Assembly: GCA_913058265.1 (NCBI GenBank)
Contig: CAJXPQ010000005.1
Span: forward strand, 62,001 to 126,000
Length of the DNA stretch: 64,000 nucleotides
Direction of reading: 5' to 3'
From: an uncultured Oligoflexia bacterium
GTDB lineage: Bacteria; Bdellovibrionota; Bacteriovoracia; Bacteriovoracales; Bacteriovoracaceae
Shown: positions 26,813 through 36,009 of the stretch, one piece after another
Numbering within the stretch: position 1 is the first letter of the stretch
How the letters are laid out: each line of letters opens with the position of its first letter
Made by a program: the position numbers and the translations under genes
The notes under the pieces: model-generated
Database searches by the model: none
The model's input: the letters and a program-made list of their open reading frames with translations, nothing else
Told to the model about the DNA's origin: nothing

Positions 26813-28117
26813 TTATGCTGCTTGCTTTGTATTGATGCTAAAAATAGTCGGCCATTGGTGATTGGCCTCCTCAAGATACTCATCCGCCTTTTTATCAGAA
26901 CCCTCATCTCTTAAGGCCTGAATAGTGATCTTCATACTTTCAGGATCTTTGATACCATTATTCCACAACTCTAATCCCTGAGAAACTTTCTCAGTTGATG
27001 ATAGAGTATTTGTATATGCTAAGAAATTAGAGATTTTGAAGATTGCTTCATCATCTGGTTTAGAACCAAATCTTGCTATTAATTTTTGAGCATCATCATG
27101 GTGTTCATACTCGGATAGTAATTTTATCATGGCGCCTAAAAACTTTGATTTTCCGCTACAACTAATTCCGACCTTATCAAAGATCTCTCTACACTTAGAA
27201 CTATCACCTTCCAGCATAAAATATTTTCCAGAAACATACATTCCCGATGAAACGTAAGTGACAACATCTTCTGTTCTTTCATCAAGTTCGACAAAAATAT
27301 TATAATAGTCTTCCATGTCTGCATAATTCTCAGTTCTAATTGCTAAGCGAATAACTTCTTTCAATCGATCTGGGTTTGCTGGGAAGTACTTCGCAATATT
27401 TTTAACAATTGAATAAGCTTCGACATACTTTTCATCTTTCATGAATATTTCATATAAACCAATCTGACACTTAAAGTGAATATTATTGATCTCAAGACCT
27501 TTTTTATAATCATCCTGAGCTTCATCCATAATTTCCATCATATACTTTGTTTGACCATGATAAAACAATGCCAAAGAAGGTTTCTTACTCAGAGAAGTCG
27601 CTTCATCAAATAGCTCAAGAGCAACATCATACTTGCCCTTAAACATTGCTTCCTTTCCTTTTTCAATAGCTTGTATATATTTATTTGGATGAATTTTGCC
27701 AATCACAGTTGTAATTAAACTTTTCTCTAAGCTTTTAACTGTATAAGGTTTAATAATAAAACTATCTACGTCTTCCTCTGCTGCTTTTGCAACTGCGGAC
27801 TGAGAAATATTAGAAGTAATAAGTATAAGTACTGCTTTCTTTTCTTCAGGGTGAATAATGCGATACTCTTTAAAGAGATCAAAACCAGAGCCACCATTAA
27901 GAGTAAAGTCAGATAGAATAAGCTTGGGTTTCTTTTCTTTGATTACATCAATCGCTTCAGAATAATGAGAAACACTATCAATCTGTGAGCGCTTAGCTCC
28001 CATATCGACCAACGTCTTCATTAGACGACGTCTTGATGCAGAACTTTTATCAACAATCATAACATTGCCGCTTGATAAAAATTCTTTGAATAGAGCTTGC
28101 TTCTTATCAGCCTTCAT
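26813..28117 (-). CDS. Response-regulator receiver protein with TPR-like C-terminus
   Basis: Residues about 17-140 form a CheY-like receiver. The phospho-acceptor Asp is in 'LILSDFTLNGG', the Thr in 'LILITSN' and the Lys in 'IIKPYT'. The usual N-terminal acidic pair is D-K here ('VMIVDKSS', Asp23-Lys24), so metal binding may be weaker. The remaining 290 residues are helical repeats of TPR type (for example 'PSLALFYHGQTKYMM', 'KCQIGLYEIF'). It has no DNA-binding or enzymatic output domain, so it probably signals by protein contact. It lies 6 bases after the large repeat protein gene and is co-transcribed with it. Confidence 0.85.
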   Translation of the reverse strand: MKADKKQALFKEFLSSGNVMIVDKSSASRRRLMKTLVDMGAKRSQIDSVSHYSEAIDVIKEKKPKLILSDFTLNGGSGFDLFKEYRIIHPEEKKAVLILITSNISQSAVAKAAEEDVDSFIIKPYTVKSLEKSLITTVIGKIHPNKYIQAIEKGKEAMFKGKYDVALELFDEATSLSKKPSLALFYHGQTKYMMEIMDEAQDDYKKGLEINNIHFKCQIGLYEIFMKDEKYVEAYSIVKNIAKYFPANPDRLKEVIRLAIRTENYADMEDYYNIFVELDERTEDVVTYVSSGMYVSGKYFMLEGDSSKCREIFDKVGISCSGKSKFLGAMIKLLSEYEHHDDAQKLIARFGSKPDDEAIFKISNFLAYTNTLSSTEKVSQGLELWNNGIKDPESMKITIQALRDEGSDKKADEYLEEANHQWPTIFSINTKQAA

Positions 28118-28123
28118 CTATTA

Positions 28124-31100
28124 TTAGTATCCCTTTGCTCTTTCCATAAAGTCATTAATACTACCCTGACGATCCTGGTAAAGAGTTATAAAAGCATCAT
28201 ATTGCTTTTTATCTATTTCACCAATCGCTATAACTAGTGTGTCTTTTTTGTTATCTAATTCTTCTATATCTTCAATGGTACCTTCTACTGCTAATTTAAT
28301 TCTCTTTCCATTATATTGAAGACTTACACTTGCGAAAACATCTGTTCCCTTAGTCAAGGAATTCTTAGGTGATAGAACAATAAGTTCATCTTCATAAAAA
28401 TCTTCAAAATCACACATAAAAGTAATTTCATTTCCTGCTTGAGTCTTTTGTTTAACAATAACTTTAAGTTCACCTGACTCTAAGTTTAAATCAGGCGGAG
28501 TCTCGCTCATAATCTTATCTAAACTTGGACCATTATCCGTAATATCATCGTCTAAATTACCAGTCGGGCCACCGTCTTTGATGTCATCGTTAGCTCGGGC
28601 CATTTTTTCATGAAACTCAGTTAATCCACCACCGAGAGCATCATCCATTTCGCTGGCAATTGATGCTGCCTTTGAAACCTCACTTTCTTTATTTTTTCCA
28701 TAAAGATTCTTTCCACTTTCAGTTTTATTTTTTGTATCGACTTGTTTTTTTTCTGTACTTTCTTTTCCTGGACTTTGCTTAGGTTTTTTGTCATCTAAGT
28801 AACTCATACCTTCAGCTGTAATTTTTGCTTCTCGCTCTTTTTGTTGCTTCTTTTTATCTCTCAAGCTGCGTAGTTCATCTGCCACTTCTTCTGCAGACTT
28901 AGCAGCATTGGCGAACTTCTCTGCTTTTTTACGCTTAATATCTTCTAGGTAGCCTGTATCACTCATTGCCCCTTGATCATTGGCAGTTTTAGTTAAATCA
29001 AGAGGATCACCACTTGCACCCTGCTTCTTCTGACCTGAATCTTCTTTAAAGGAATCAAATCCATCTTCGAAGGAATCCTCAGTAGGTTTTTTAAGTCTAT
29101 CGAAGGCAAGAGTTTCAGAGTTATCTACTTTTTCTTTTTTCTCTTTATTATCAATAATTTTATTTAATTCATCTTTCTCAAGGCCAGGTGGTTTCTTCTT
29201 ACCCATGCCATCGATGACATCGTAAGCGCTTAAATCGTCATCTGTATCCTCAAAACCTTCAGGAGCTTCAGGATCTAAAATGATACTATCTTCCTCGTCC
29301 TTAGACAGCTGTACAGGATCAAGAACTGGATTTCCTTGATCATCTAACTTCGGTGGCATAGGTTTTCCATCCGGACCTTCCTCACCTTCATAATGCTTTT
29401 GAAGAGATTCCTCTCTAAATTTATTTTTCTTAGGATCTGTATTTTTACGGCTATTTGCACTGTTTTTACCAGCAAGCGCCCCACCTAGATCATCTTTATT
29501 CGGTTTACCGGCTTGAGGATCTTCACCCATTTTATCTGTTGAAGATTTTCCATCAAGTGGGCCACCAAGATCATCTGTTCCAGCTTTACCAGAAAGTGGA
29601 TCTTCACCCATTTTATCTGTTGAAGATTTTCCAGCAAGTGGTCCACCAAGATCATCTGTTCCAGCTTTACCAGAAAGTGGATCGTCACCAAAGTGATCAG
29701 CTGCACTTCCTTTTCCGCCAAGAGGTCCCCCTAAATCATCAGAGCTACCCTTGCCACCAAGAGGATCTTTTCCATATTCGTCAGACTTGCTGTCTTTACC
29801 TGCTAGTGGGTCTTCACCAAGACGGTCAGCCGCACTTCCCTTTCCAGATAAAGCATCATCACCATAATGATCAGCTTCAGAGCCTTTTCCGTCATAGTGC
29901 TTTTTAATTCCTGCTTCGCTAAATTCATTATTAGAATCATCGTCTGATTCTTGCCTTTTATTTTTCGTCTTTCCAGATATTGGGCCACCATCTAAGTTAT
30001 CCGTTGAAGATTTTCCAGATAGTGGATCTTTTCCAAATTTGTCAGTCGAAGACTTCCCCGCAAATGGGTCATTTCCAAGTTGATCAGCAGCACTTCCCTC
30101 ACCACTGAGAGGGTCCTCACCCATCTTATCTGTTGAAGATTTTCCAGAAAGTGAATCAGCACCATATTGATCAGCGGCTCCACCCTTTCCAGATAATGGA
30201 TCTCCTGCAAGTTCTTCAGTAGATCCTTTTCCTTCCATATTTGACAAGTTATCAGTCTCACTATCTCCGGCCAGGTTCTCACCTTCGTCATTCTCTGTAG
30301 CATCACCTTCAATATTAAACTTACTATCGCAAGTTTTGAGAATCATTCCTTCCCGAGTCTTCGCAAAGACTGAGTTTTCACATAGTTTTACATGTCCACC
30401 CTCATACTTAAAACGTGAATATACAGTTCCATCTTGTGCATAGAAATATAGATGAGGTGCTTCTGATGGAAAAATCCAGCGATTAATTTTCCAATCGAAC
30501 TCTGGCTTATTTCCTTTAAAAAACCAAGAACCGTCATCACATACAAATGTCTTACTCTCTGGATTCTTTAGTAGGTATCTCCATGTTCCTGGCTGTGACT
30601 CAACCTCAACCCAACTTCCAATATATGGAGATGGACCTAGCATTCTTACAAGCCATCTTCTTAAAATTTTCTTATAATCTGTTTTGGCCTTAATTAGCCA
30701 GATATCACTTTCAAGTTCAAGAGGTTTCTGTAAAACAAAATCCTCTTTTTTCTCTGGTTGCAGAGCAGTCGCTTTTGCTTGCTTATCTTTCCTAGACTTA
30801 AGCTCTTCTTCCCTTTCCATTTTTGCAAGATGAGCAACAATTGGCTTAGACCAAAAATCAAGCTTAAAAGTTATAGTTTTGGCACGAGTCGTTGGCTCTA
30901 AAACATCCATACACCCATACTTGGCAAGTACTGATTCGACTTTTTTATTTGTTAAACCGCTAATACAAGCAGGCTTCAAAAGTCCTTTTTTTATTAATTT
31001 TTTCTGTGCCTTTAAAACCGTTACAGCATCTCGCATGTCCAATTTGTTTGTGACTTTAAAAAAGAAAATACCATTCCCCACGGACGAAATAAATTGGTTT

Positions 31101-31225
31101 ACCTCTGCAGCCGTATTGATTGTCTCCACATCAAACTTTGATGAGTCTTTGTAGAACGATTTTAAATCTCGAATTAATGCTATCGAGTCATCAAAACCAA
31201 AGAATATTAAACTTACCTTACTCAT
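28124..31225 (-). CDS. Large low-complexity repeat protein with receiver-like N-terminus and PilZ-like C-terminus
   Basis: The 1033-residue cytoplasmic protein has three parts. Residues 1-140 look like a degenerate receiver ('VSLIFFGFDDS', 'ACISGLTNKKVE', 'GCMDVLEPT'). Residues about 170-300 form a tryptophan-rich domain ('GSWVEVESQPGTWRYLL', 'DDGSWFFKG'). Residues about 330-620 hold some 17 repeats of 13-15 residues of the type GK-S-S-T-D-K-M-G-E-D-P-L-S, and an acidic charged linker follows. The last 115 residues ('GELKVIVKQKTQAG' to 'FMERAKGY') resemble a PilZ-type beta barrel, but the c-di-GMP motifs RxxxR and D/NxSxxG are not evident. It shares a transcript with the receiver-TPR gene. 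Confidence 0.7.
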   Translation of the reverse strand: MSKVSLIFFGFDDSIALIRDLKSFYKDSSKFDVETINTAAEVNQFISSVGNGIFFFKVTNKLDMRDAVTVLKAQKKLIKKGLLKPACISGLTNKKVESVLAKYGCMDVLEPTTRAKTITFKLDFWSKPIVAHLAKMEREEELKSRKDKQAKATALQPEKKEDFVLQKPLELESDIWLIKAKTDYKKILRRWLVRMLGPSPYIGSWVEVESQPGTWRYLLKNPESKTFVCDDGSWFFKGNKPEFDWKINRWIFPSEAPHLYFYAQDGTVYSRFKYEGGHVKLCENSVFAKTREGMILKTCDSKFNIEGDATENDEGENLAGDSETDNLSNMEGKGSTEELAGDPLSGKGGAADQYGADSLSGKSSTDKMGEDPLSGEGSAADQLGNDPFAGKSSTDKFGKDPLSGKSSTDNLDGGPISGKTKNKRQESDDDSNNEFSEAGIKKHYDGKGSEADHYGDDALSGKGSAADRLGEDPLAGKDSKSDEYGKDPLGGKGSSDDLGGPLGGKGSAADHFGDDPLSGKAGTDDLGGPLAGKSSTDKMGEDPLSGKAGTDDLGGPLDGKSSTDKMGEDPQAGKPNKDDLGGALAGKNSANSRKNTDPKKNKFREESLQKHYEGEEGPDGKPMPPKLDDQGNPVLDPVQLSKDEEDSIILDPEAPEGFEDTDDDLSAYDVIDGMGKKKPPGLEKDELNKIIDNKEKKEKVDNSETLAFDRLKKPTEDSFEDGFDSFKEDSGQKKQGASGDPLDLTKTANDQGAMSDTGYLEDIKRKKAEKFANAAKSAEEVADELRSLRDKKKQQKEREAKITAEGMSYLDDKKPKQSPGKESTEKKQVDTKNKTESGKNLYGKNKESEVSKAASIASEMDDALGGGLTEFHEKMARANDDIKDGGPTGNLDDDITDNGPSLDKIMSETPPDLNLESGELKVIVKQKTQAGNEITFMCDFEDFYEDELIVLSPKNSLTKGTDVFASVSLQYNGKRIKLAVEGTIEDIEELDNKKDTLVIAIGEIDKKQYDAFITLYQDRQGSINDFMERAKGY
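29440..30250 (-). repeat. Tandem 39-45-base coding repeats
   Basis: About 17 in-frame units encode G-K-x-S-x-x-D-x-x-G-x-D-P-L-x. Two alternate forms recur: 14-residue 'GKSSTDKMGEDPLS' and 13-residue 'GKAGTDDLGGPLA', which in part alternate as pairs. One interruption contains 'FSEAGIKKHYDG' and the array ends with a similar 'FREESLQKHYEG', as if a longer super-unit had been duplicated. The near identity of DNA between units points to recent expansion. Confidence 0.85.
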
Positions 31226-31385
31226 AATTTATAATTCATCCTCTTATATTTCAGTACCTGTATCGGTTATATTTGATGGAACTATAAAGGATTTATTTTT
31301 TTATTTCAGATACTTGCCTCTATGACTCCACTAATTTAGAAAAACTAATTACTAATTATTTGAGCCGAATACTCGAAAAGAAATC

Positions 31386-32774
31386 ATGGATGAAAAAGAA
31401 ATAGATGACCGGAAAGATCAACTTCGAGTTGTTCTAGATACAGGTAATCGAGATTGTATTATTGAAGCTTTAGAGGAGTTTCCGCCTGCTTTTATTATTG
31501 AGATCCTAGAAGATAAAACAGAATATGAAATTATTAAGTTTCTTCAAATGATAGAAGTTGAGGAAGCCGGAAGAATTTTCAGTTATTTTTCAGCTGATAA
31601 ACAATATGACCTAAAGAAAACTTTAGATAAAAGAGTTTTCGCGTCCATTTTTACTTATATGTTTTCTGACGTTAGGGCCGATCTATTTCAAAGTTTTCAA
31701 AAAGAAGAACAGATTGAAATCCTTCCCTATCTAGATAAAAAAACCAGAGAAGATGTCATTGTCCTTAGTGCGTACGAGCCTGAAACTGCTGGTGGTATTA
31801 TGAGTACTGACTTTGCAACAATTGTCATCAATATGACTTGTAAGCAGGCGATTGCAAAAATCCGTCATGATGCTCCATCTCAAAAAATGATCTACTATAT
31901 TTACGTTGTTAACGACGATATGGAAATGCTAGGAATGATCACCATTAAAGATCTCATAATGGCTGACCCAAAAGATATTGTTCGAGAGCTTTATAATGAT
32001 AATTTCATTTATGCAGATGTAAATGCTGACAGAGAATACGTTGCATCTGAGATTGAGCGACATGACCTAATTGCGATTCCTATTTTAAATAGTTTAAATC
32101 AGCTCGTAGGTATTGTAACCCATGAAGAAGCCATCGATGTCATACGAGCGGAACAAACCGAAGATATGGAAAAATTCATGGGGATCGTTCCATCTGAAGA
32201 TGAGCTTAGCTATCTTCATACAACAGCTATCCAACATTTCAAAAAGCGAGTTGTATGGCTAGTAGTATTGGCCGCAGTTGGATTAATTTCAGGAGTCATC
32301 GTCCATCATTACCAAAATGTCTTAGAACAATTAATTATTCTTGCTCTCTATATGCCTATGATGACTGCCACTGGTGGTAACACAGGTTCACAAGCAGCAA
32401 CAGTTGTTATTAGGGCGATGGCACTTCAAGAAGCATCTGAAAAAGAATGGTTAAGTATTTTGTTTAAGGAAGCTAGAATATCTTTTATGTTATCAATTTG
32501 TGTTGGAGGTCTTGTATTTGTTAAAATTGCATTTCTAACATCATACTCTTTACTGCCAGATAACTTCACCTTTCCTTTTCTCGGTTTTATCATCTCTCTC
32601 TCGATCGCTTTGCAAGTTATGACTTCTGCTATTGTAGGAGCAGGACTTCCTTTACTTGTTAGAAGATTAGGTGGAGATCCCGCTGTAGCAGCAAGTCCCG
32701 CGATTACAACAACAGTTGATATCACTGGTCTTCTGATTTACTTTGGGATAGCATCATATGCATTACAACTCTAA
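31386..32774 (+). CDS. mgtE: MgtE-type magnesium channel
   Basis: A 462-residue Mg2+ channel. It has the N domain (about 1-130), two CBS domains (about 135-260, 'GGIMSTDFATI' and 'IVTHEEAIDV') and five membrane helices (about 285-462). The pore signature is 'MPMMTATGGNTGSQAATVV', followed by 'GGDPAVAASPAITTTVD', as in all MgtE proteins. The cytoplasmic part gates the channel by Mg2+ level in characterised members. It lies 13 bases before manC on the same strand. No M-box-like leader is visible upstream. Confidence 0.95.
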   Translation: MDEKEIDDRKDQLRVVLDTGNRDCIIEALEEFPPAFIIEILEDKTEYEIIKFLQMIEVEEAGRIFSYFSADKQYDLKKTLDKRVFASIFTYMFSDVRADLFQSFQKEEQIEILPYLDKKTREDVIVLSAYEPETAGGIMSTDFATIVINMTCKQAIAKIRHDAPSQKMIYYIYVVNDDMEMLGMITIKDLIMADPKDIVRELYNDNFIYADVNADREYVASEIERHDLIAIPILNSLNQLVGIVTHEEAIDVIRAEQTEDMEKFMGIVPSEDELSYLHTTAIQHFKKRVVWLVVLAAVGLISGVIVHHYQNVLEQLIILALYMPMMTATGGNTGSQAATVVIRAMALQEASEKEWLSILFKEARISFMLSICVGGLVFVKIAFLTSYSLLPDNFTFPFLGFIISLSIALQVMTSAIVGAGLPLLVRRLGGDPAVAASPAITTTVDITGLLIYFGIASYALQL

Positions 32775-32787
32775 AAACGGTTAACAA

Positions 32788-33813
32788 ATGAAAGCAGTTA
32801 TTTTATGTGGTGGATCTGGAACAAGGCTATGGCCTATAAGTCGAACCAGTCATCCAAAACAGTTTGTTCCTCTTTTCGGAAACAAATCTTTATTCCAACT
32901 CACAGTAGAGAGAAATAAAAATCTTGTCGATGGTTTTGTCATTGTCGTTAATGAAAAACAACTCTCTCTTTGCCAAGAACAAATTCCAAAAGACTTAATC
33001 AGTAAAACTCAATTCATTATTGAGCCATGCGGAAGAAATACTGCGCCAGCAATAGCTCTCGCAGCTCACTTAAACCCAGATGATGATTTATTCGTTCTAC
33101 CTTCTGACCATTTAATTAAAGATCAAACGGCTTATAACAATACCACTGGAACGGCGTTAGGATTTTCAAATTCTGGCAATCTAGTTACCTTTGGGATTAC
33201 ACCGCAATACCCTGAAGTAGGATATGGTTATATTGAAGCAGATAAAAATACTGTCCTCTCATTTAAAGAGAAACCAAATTTAGAGACAGCAAAAGAATAC
33301 CTTAAATCAGGAAACTACTATTGGAATAGTGGTATGTTTCTTTTTAAAGCAAAGACCTATTTGGCCGAATTAGAAAGTCATCACCCTGATATATCTGAAA
33401 AATCAAAAAAAGCTCTTACAAATGCAAATGTTGAAAATAATATTTTTCGTATAAATCTAGATGATATGCAAAGTATACCTGCTGATAGTATCGACTACGC
33501 TGTTATGGAGAAGAGTTCTCGTGTAAAAACTGTCCCCTCCGATTTTGGATGGTCAGACCTTGGATCTTTTGATTCTCTTTTTGGCGAATTTACTAAGGAT
33601 AAAAATGAAAATGCTTCCCAGTCAGAGGCGATTCAAGTGAATTCTCATCGCAACCTTATTATTTCAGATAAGCTTGTGACGACTTTTGACGTTGATGATC
33701 TTATTATCGTAGATACCAAAGATGCACTGCTTGTAGGGAGACGTGGCGAGAGTCAGAATGTAAAAAAGGTTTTTGAAGAAGTTAAGAAGTTAAAAAAAGA
33801 ACTTCTAGATTAA
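32788..33813 (+). CDS. manC: Mannose-1-phosphate guanylyltransferase
   Basis: A 341-residue enzyme that makes GDP-mannose from mannose-1-phosphate and GTP. The N-terminal signature 'LCGGSGTRLWPISR' with 'HPKQF' is diagnostic. 'LPSDHLI', 'FKEKPN', 'WNSGMFLFK' and 'DYAVMEKSS' with 'SDFGWSDLGS' follow in family order. It has only the transferase domain and a short beta tail, without the cupin isomerase domain of fused ManC proteins. This fits the separate ManA at 17136. It overlaps the nagB stop by 9 bases on the opposite strand. Confidence 0.93.
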   Translation: MKAVILCGGSGTRLWPISRTSHPKQFVPLFGNKSLFQLTVERNKNLVDGFVIVVNEKQLSLCQEQIPKDLISKTQFIIEPCGRNTAPAIALAAHLNPDDDLFVLPSDHLIKDQTAYNNTTGTALGFSNSGNLVTFGITPQYPEVGYGYIEADKNTVLSFKEKPNLETAKEYLKSGNYYWNSGMFLFKAKTYLAELESHHPDISEKSKKALTNANVENNIFRINLDDMQSIPADSIDYAVMEKSSRVKTVPSDFGWSDLGSFDSLFGEFTKDKNENASQSEAIQVNSHRNLIISDKLVTTFDVDDLIIVDTKDALLVGRRGESQNVKKVFEEVKKLKKELLD

Positions 33814-34527
33814 TTTTGCCGATTCTTTATCCAGAATAAGAATAGCATTTGGATGCTGTTTAATTGCAGTCGCTGGAACCTTTGAATTAATATCTCCATT
33901 CACAACTTTTTGAACAATGTCTGATTTTGATAGGCCCGTGGCAACCATAACACATCTGCTGGCCTCCAGAATAGTTCCGATACCTATGGTTATAGCGGTA
34001 AGGGGTACATTTTCATTACTAAAAACCATCTTGTTTGAATTACGAGTACTACTTGTTAGCGCCACAACTCTCGTGCGAGAGTCAATACTCGACCCAGGCT
34101 CATTTAATCCAATATGCCCGTTAATTCCAATTCCCAAAAGCTGAAAATCGATCCCTCCGGCATTTTTAATGCTGGCCTCATAATCTAAGCAGGCCTGATC
34201 AATATTCTGCAACCCCACATTAGGTATGTAAACCTTGCCTGAGTCAAAGTTTAGTTGATTAAAGAGATGAAGGTCTAAATAGGCCTTATAGGAGTTTGCA
34301 CTTTCATCAGCTAAGCCAATATATTCATCTACTGCAAATGCACTTACTTTATTCATATCGAGTGTTTTCTCTCGGGCATGTGAGATAAACTTATGATAGA
34401 TGGCATCCATAGTTCTACCCGTGGCCACTCCAAGGTTAGAATCTAGTTTTCCCTCAATCTGTCTCAAAAGCTCTAAAGCTGCAAAGTTCGAAGCTTCCGC
34501 CGCCGAGTTAAATATTTTGATCTCCAT
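33805..34527 (-). CDS. nagB: Glucosamine-6-phosphate deaminase
   Basis: It converts glucosamine-6-phosphate to fructose-6-phosphate and ammonia. The 240 residues show 'GVATGRTMDAIY' (phosphate loop), 'FAVDEYIGL' (catalytic Asp), 'LLGIGINGHIGLNEPGSS' (catalytic His and Asn) and 'TIGIGTILEA'. It is 20-25 residues shorter than E. coli NagB, lacking the allosteric C-terminal part, like many short NagB proteins. It stands alone, converging on manC. Amino-sugar use would fit degradation of cell walls. Confidence 0.93.
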   Translation of the reverse strand: MEIKIFNSAAEASNFAALELLRQIEGKLDSNLGVATGRTMDAIYHKFISHAREKTLDMNKVSAFAVDEYIGLADESANSYKAYLDLHLFNQLNFDSGKVYIPNVGLQNIDQACLDYEASIKNAGGIDFQLLGIGINGHIGLNEPGSSIDSRTRVVALTSSTRNSNKMVFSNENVPLTAITIGIGTILEASRCVMVATGLSKSDIVQKVVNGDINSKVPATAIKQHPNAILILDKESAKLI

Positions 34528-34603
34528 GACCTGATTATATCACCTATGTAAAATATTCGGAATCAGAATTATAAATTTGATTTCGGAATAAATAAGGTCT
34601 ATT

Positions 34604-35953
34604 GTGCTTCGCATGAGCAAGATAAAAATTAAGATACTTATTTGTGATGATGATAAATACTTCAGAATGGCGCTTAAAGAGCTGCTATCACCTCACGGAA
34701 TCGTTATTGAGGCAGACAGCGAGCTAAGTGCTCAAAAGCTAATAGAGTCCGAATACTTTGATTTAGCGCTTATAGATATGGACATTGACGGGCCACTATC
34801 AGGTATACAGATATTAAAATCATCCAAATCCAAAGGTATACACTCTATAATCCTTAGCTCACAAAGCGACGAGGGAATTATCGAAGAGGCCTACGAATCA
34901 GGCTGTGACCATTTCCTAGCAAAAGTTCACTACAGAACTCACCTTGAACCCTATATTCATAGTTATAAGAAAAACTACCTAACGAATGATATATCAACCT
35001 TCTTTTCTGAAAAGTACATAACTCAGGACGAAGAACTTAAGGCAAGTATTGAGAATTTATGTCGCATCAACTTAAAGAATAAAACAATCTTTATTACCGG
35101 AGAGACCGGGGTCGGTAAAAGTTTAATTGGTGAGCTTCTTCATTATCAAACATATGATAAAACGAAGCCTTTTGTTCACTTAAACTGCTCTGAGATACCA
35201 GAGAATCTTATTGAATCAGAGCTGTTTGGACACTTAAAGGGATCCTTCACAGGAGCTTCAAGCGATAAAGTTGGGAAGCTTGAACTCGCGAGGGGTGGGA
35301 CGCTATTTTTAGATGAAATAGGAACTATGCCTGCTAGTATGCAACAAAAAATTCTCAAGGCGCTTGATCAAAAAACGTTTTACCCTGTAGGTGCAAGTAA
35401 GCCTACTCGCTCTGAATTCACCTTGATAACAGCTACATGCGAAGACCTGTTCGAGAAAATTCACAAGGGTGAGTTTAGAAAGGACTTATTCTTCAGAGTA
35501 AGTGGATTAAACCTTGAAATAAAACCTTTAAGGCAAAGAGTAGACGATATCCCTCTACTCGTTAAACACTTTATAAAGCAATCACATAGACGATTTATTG
35601 TTAAAGACTCTGCCATCATCGCCTTTAAAAAGCATGAATGGAATGGAAATATAAGAGAGCTGAAAAAGCAGCTTGAAATACTCTCAACGAGCCAAAAAGG
35701 AATTGTCTCAGAAAGCGACATTCAGTTCACTAGACAATCCAAAGCACTAAGCGACCACTGGCTAACAACTGCACAAAGAGACTATATTGAAGAAAATGGG
35801 CTCAGATCATTTATTAAGAAGATCGAAGAAGAATCTATAAAAGACTCACTTGAACGAAACCAAGGCAAGATCACTGGTACAATCAAAGAGTTAGGTATCT
35901 CAGCTTCAGCATTCTACAGAATCTTTGATAATATAAAAGTAAACGCTCATTAA
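34604..35953 (+). CDS. Sigma-54-dependent response regulator (NtrC family)
   Basis: A 449-residue transcription activator. Its receiver domain (about 8-125) has the acidic pair in 'LICDDDKY', phospho-acceptor in 'LALIDMDIDG' and Lys in 'FLAKVHY'. The AAA+ domain (about 145-370) has Walker A 'GETGVGKS', the sigma-54 contact loop GSFTGA, Walker B 'GGTLFLDEIG' and the arginine region 'FRKDLFFRVSGL'. A Fis-type helix-turn-helix ends the protein ('GKITGTIKELGIS'). The start is GTG at 34604 with AAGG 6 bases upstream; an ATG three codons later is possible. No cognate kinase is adjacent. A sigma-54 promoter begins two bases after its stop. Confidence 0.93.
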   Translation: MLRMSKIKIKILICDDDKYFRMALKELLSPHGIVIEADSELSAQKLIESEYFDLALIDMDIDGPLSGIQILKSSKSKGIHSIILSSQSDEGIIEEAYESGCDHFLAKVHYRTHLEPYIHSYKKNYLTNDISTFFSEKYITQDEELKASIENLCRINLKNKTIFITGETGVGKSLIGELLHYQTYDKTKPFVHLNCSEIPENLIESELFGHLKGSFTGASSDKVGKLELARGGTLFLDEIGTMPASMQQKILKALDQKTFYPVGASKPTRSEFTLITATCEDLFEKIHKGEFRKDLFFRVSGLNLEIKPLRQRVDDIPLLVKHFIKQSHRRFIVKDSAIIAFKKHEWNGNIRELKKQLEILSTSQKGIVSESDIQFTRQSKALSDHWLTTAQRDYIEENGLRSFIKKIEEESIKDSLERNQGKITGTIKELGISASAFYRIFDNIKVNAH

Positions 35954-35955
35954 AG

Positions 35956-35972
35956 TTGGCATAACTCTTGCT
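35956..35972 (+). promoter_or_regulatory. Sigma-54 (-24/-12) promoter
   Basis: TTGGCATAACTCTTGCT matches the consensus TTGGCAC-N5-TTGCA with the invariant GG (35958-35959) and GC (35970-35971) exactly 10 bases apart. The predicted transcript starts near 35983, which leaves a 27-base leader with GAGGAG before the ATG at 36010. It lies two bases after the stop of a sigma-54 activator, which makes that protein the natural regulator. Confidence 0.85.
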
Positions 35973-36009
35973 CTACTCCTCTTCATAAAACATGAACGAG
36001 GAGAACGAC

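Noticed and set aside
29455-29907. 150-codon open frame on the plus strand with many His, Gln and Leu
   Set aside because: It is the antisense shadow of the tandem repeats in the large minus-strand gene; the repeated codons keep other frames open. It has no ribosome binding site or family match.
29440-30250. Regular direct repeats that might be a CRISPR array
   Set aside because: The units are adjacent, in frame, 39-45 bases long and encode a peptide repeat; there are no unique spacers and no cas genes.
30861-30882. TTGGCACG sequence resembling a sigma-54 -24 element
   Set aside because: The GC element is 12 rather than 10 bases after GG and the site is inside a coding region on the wrong strand for any start.
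31226-31385. Possible magnesium riboswitch (M-box) before mgtE
   Set aside because: The 160-base leader is AT-rich with no recognisable M-box core or terminator.
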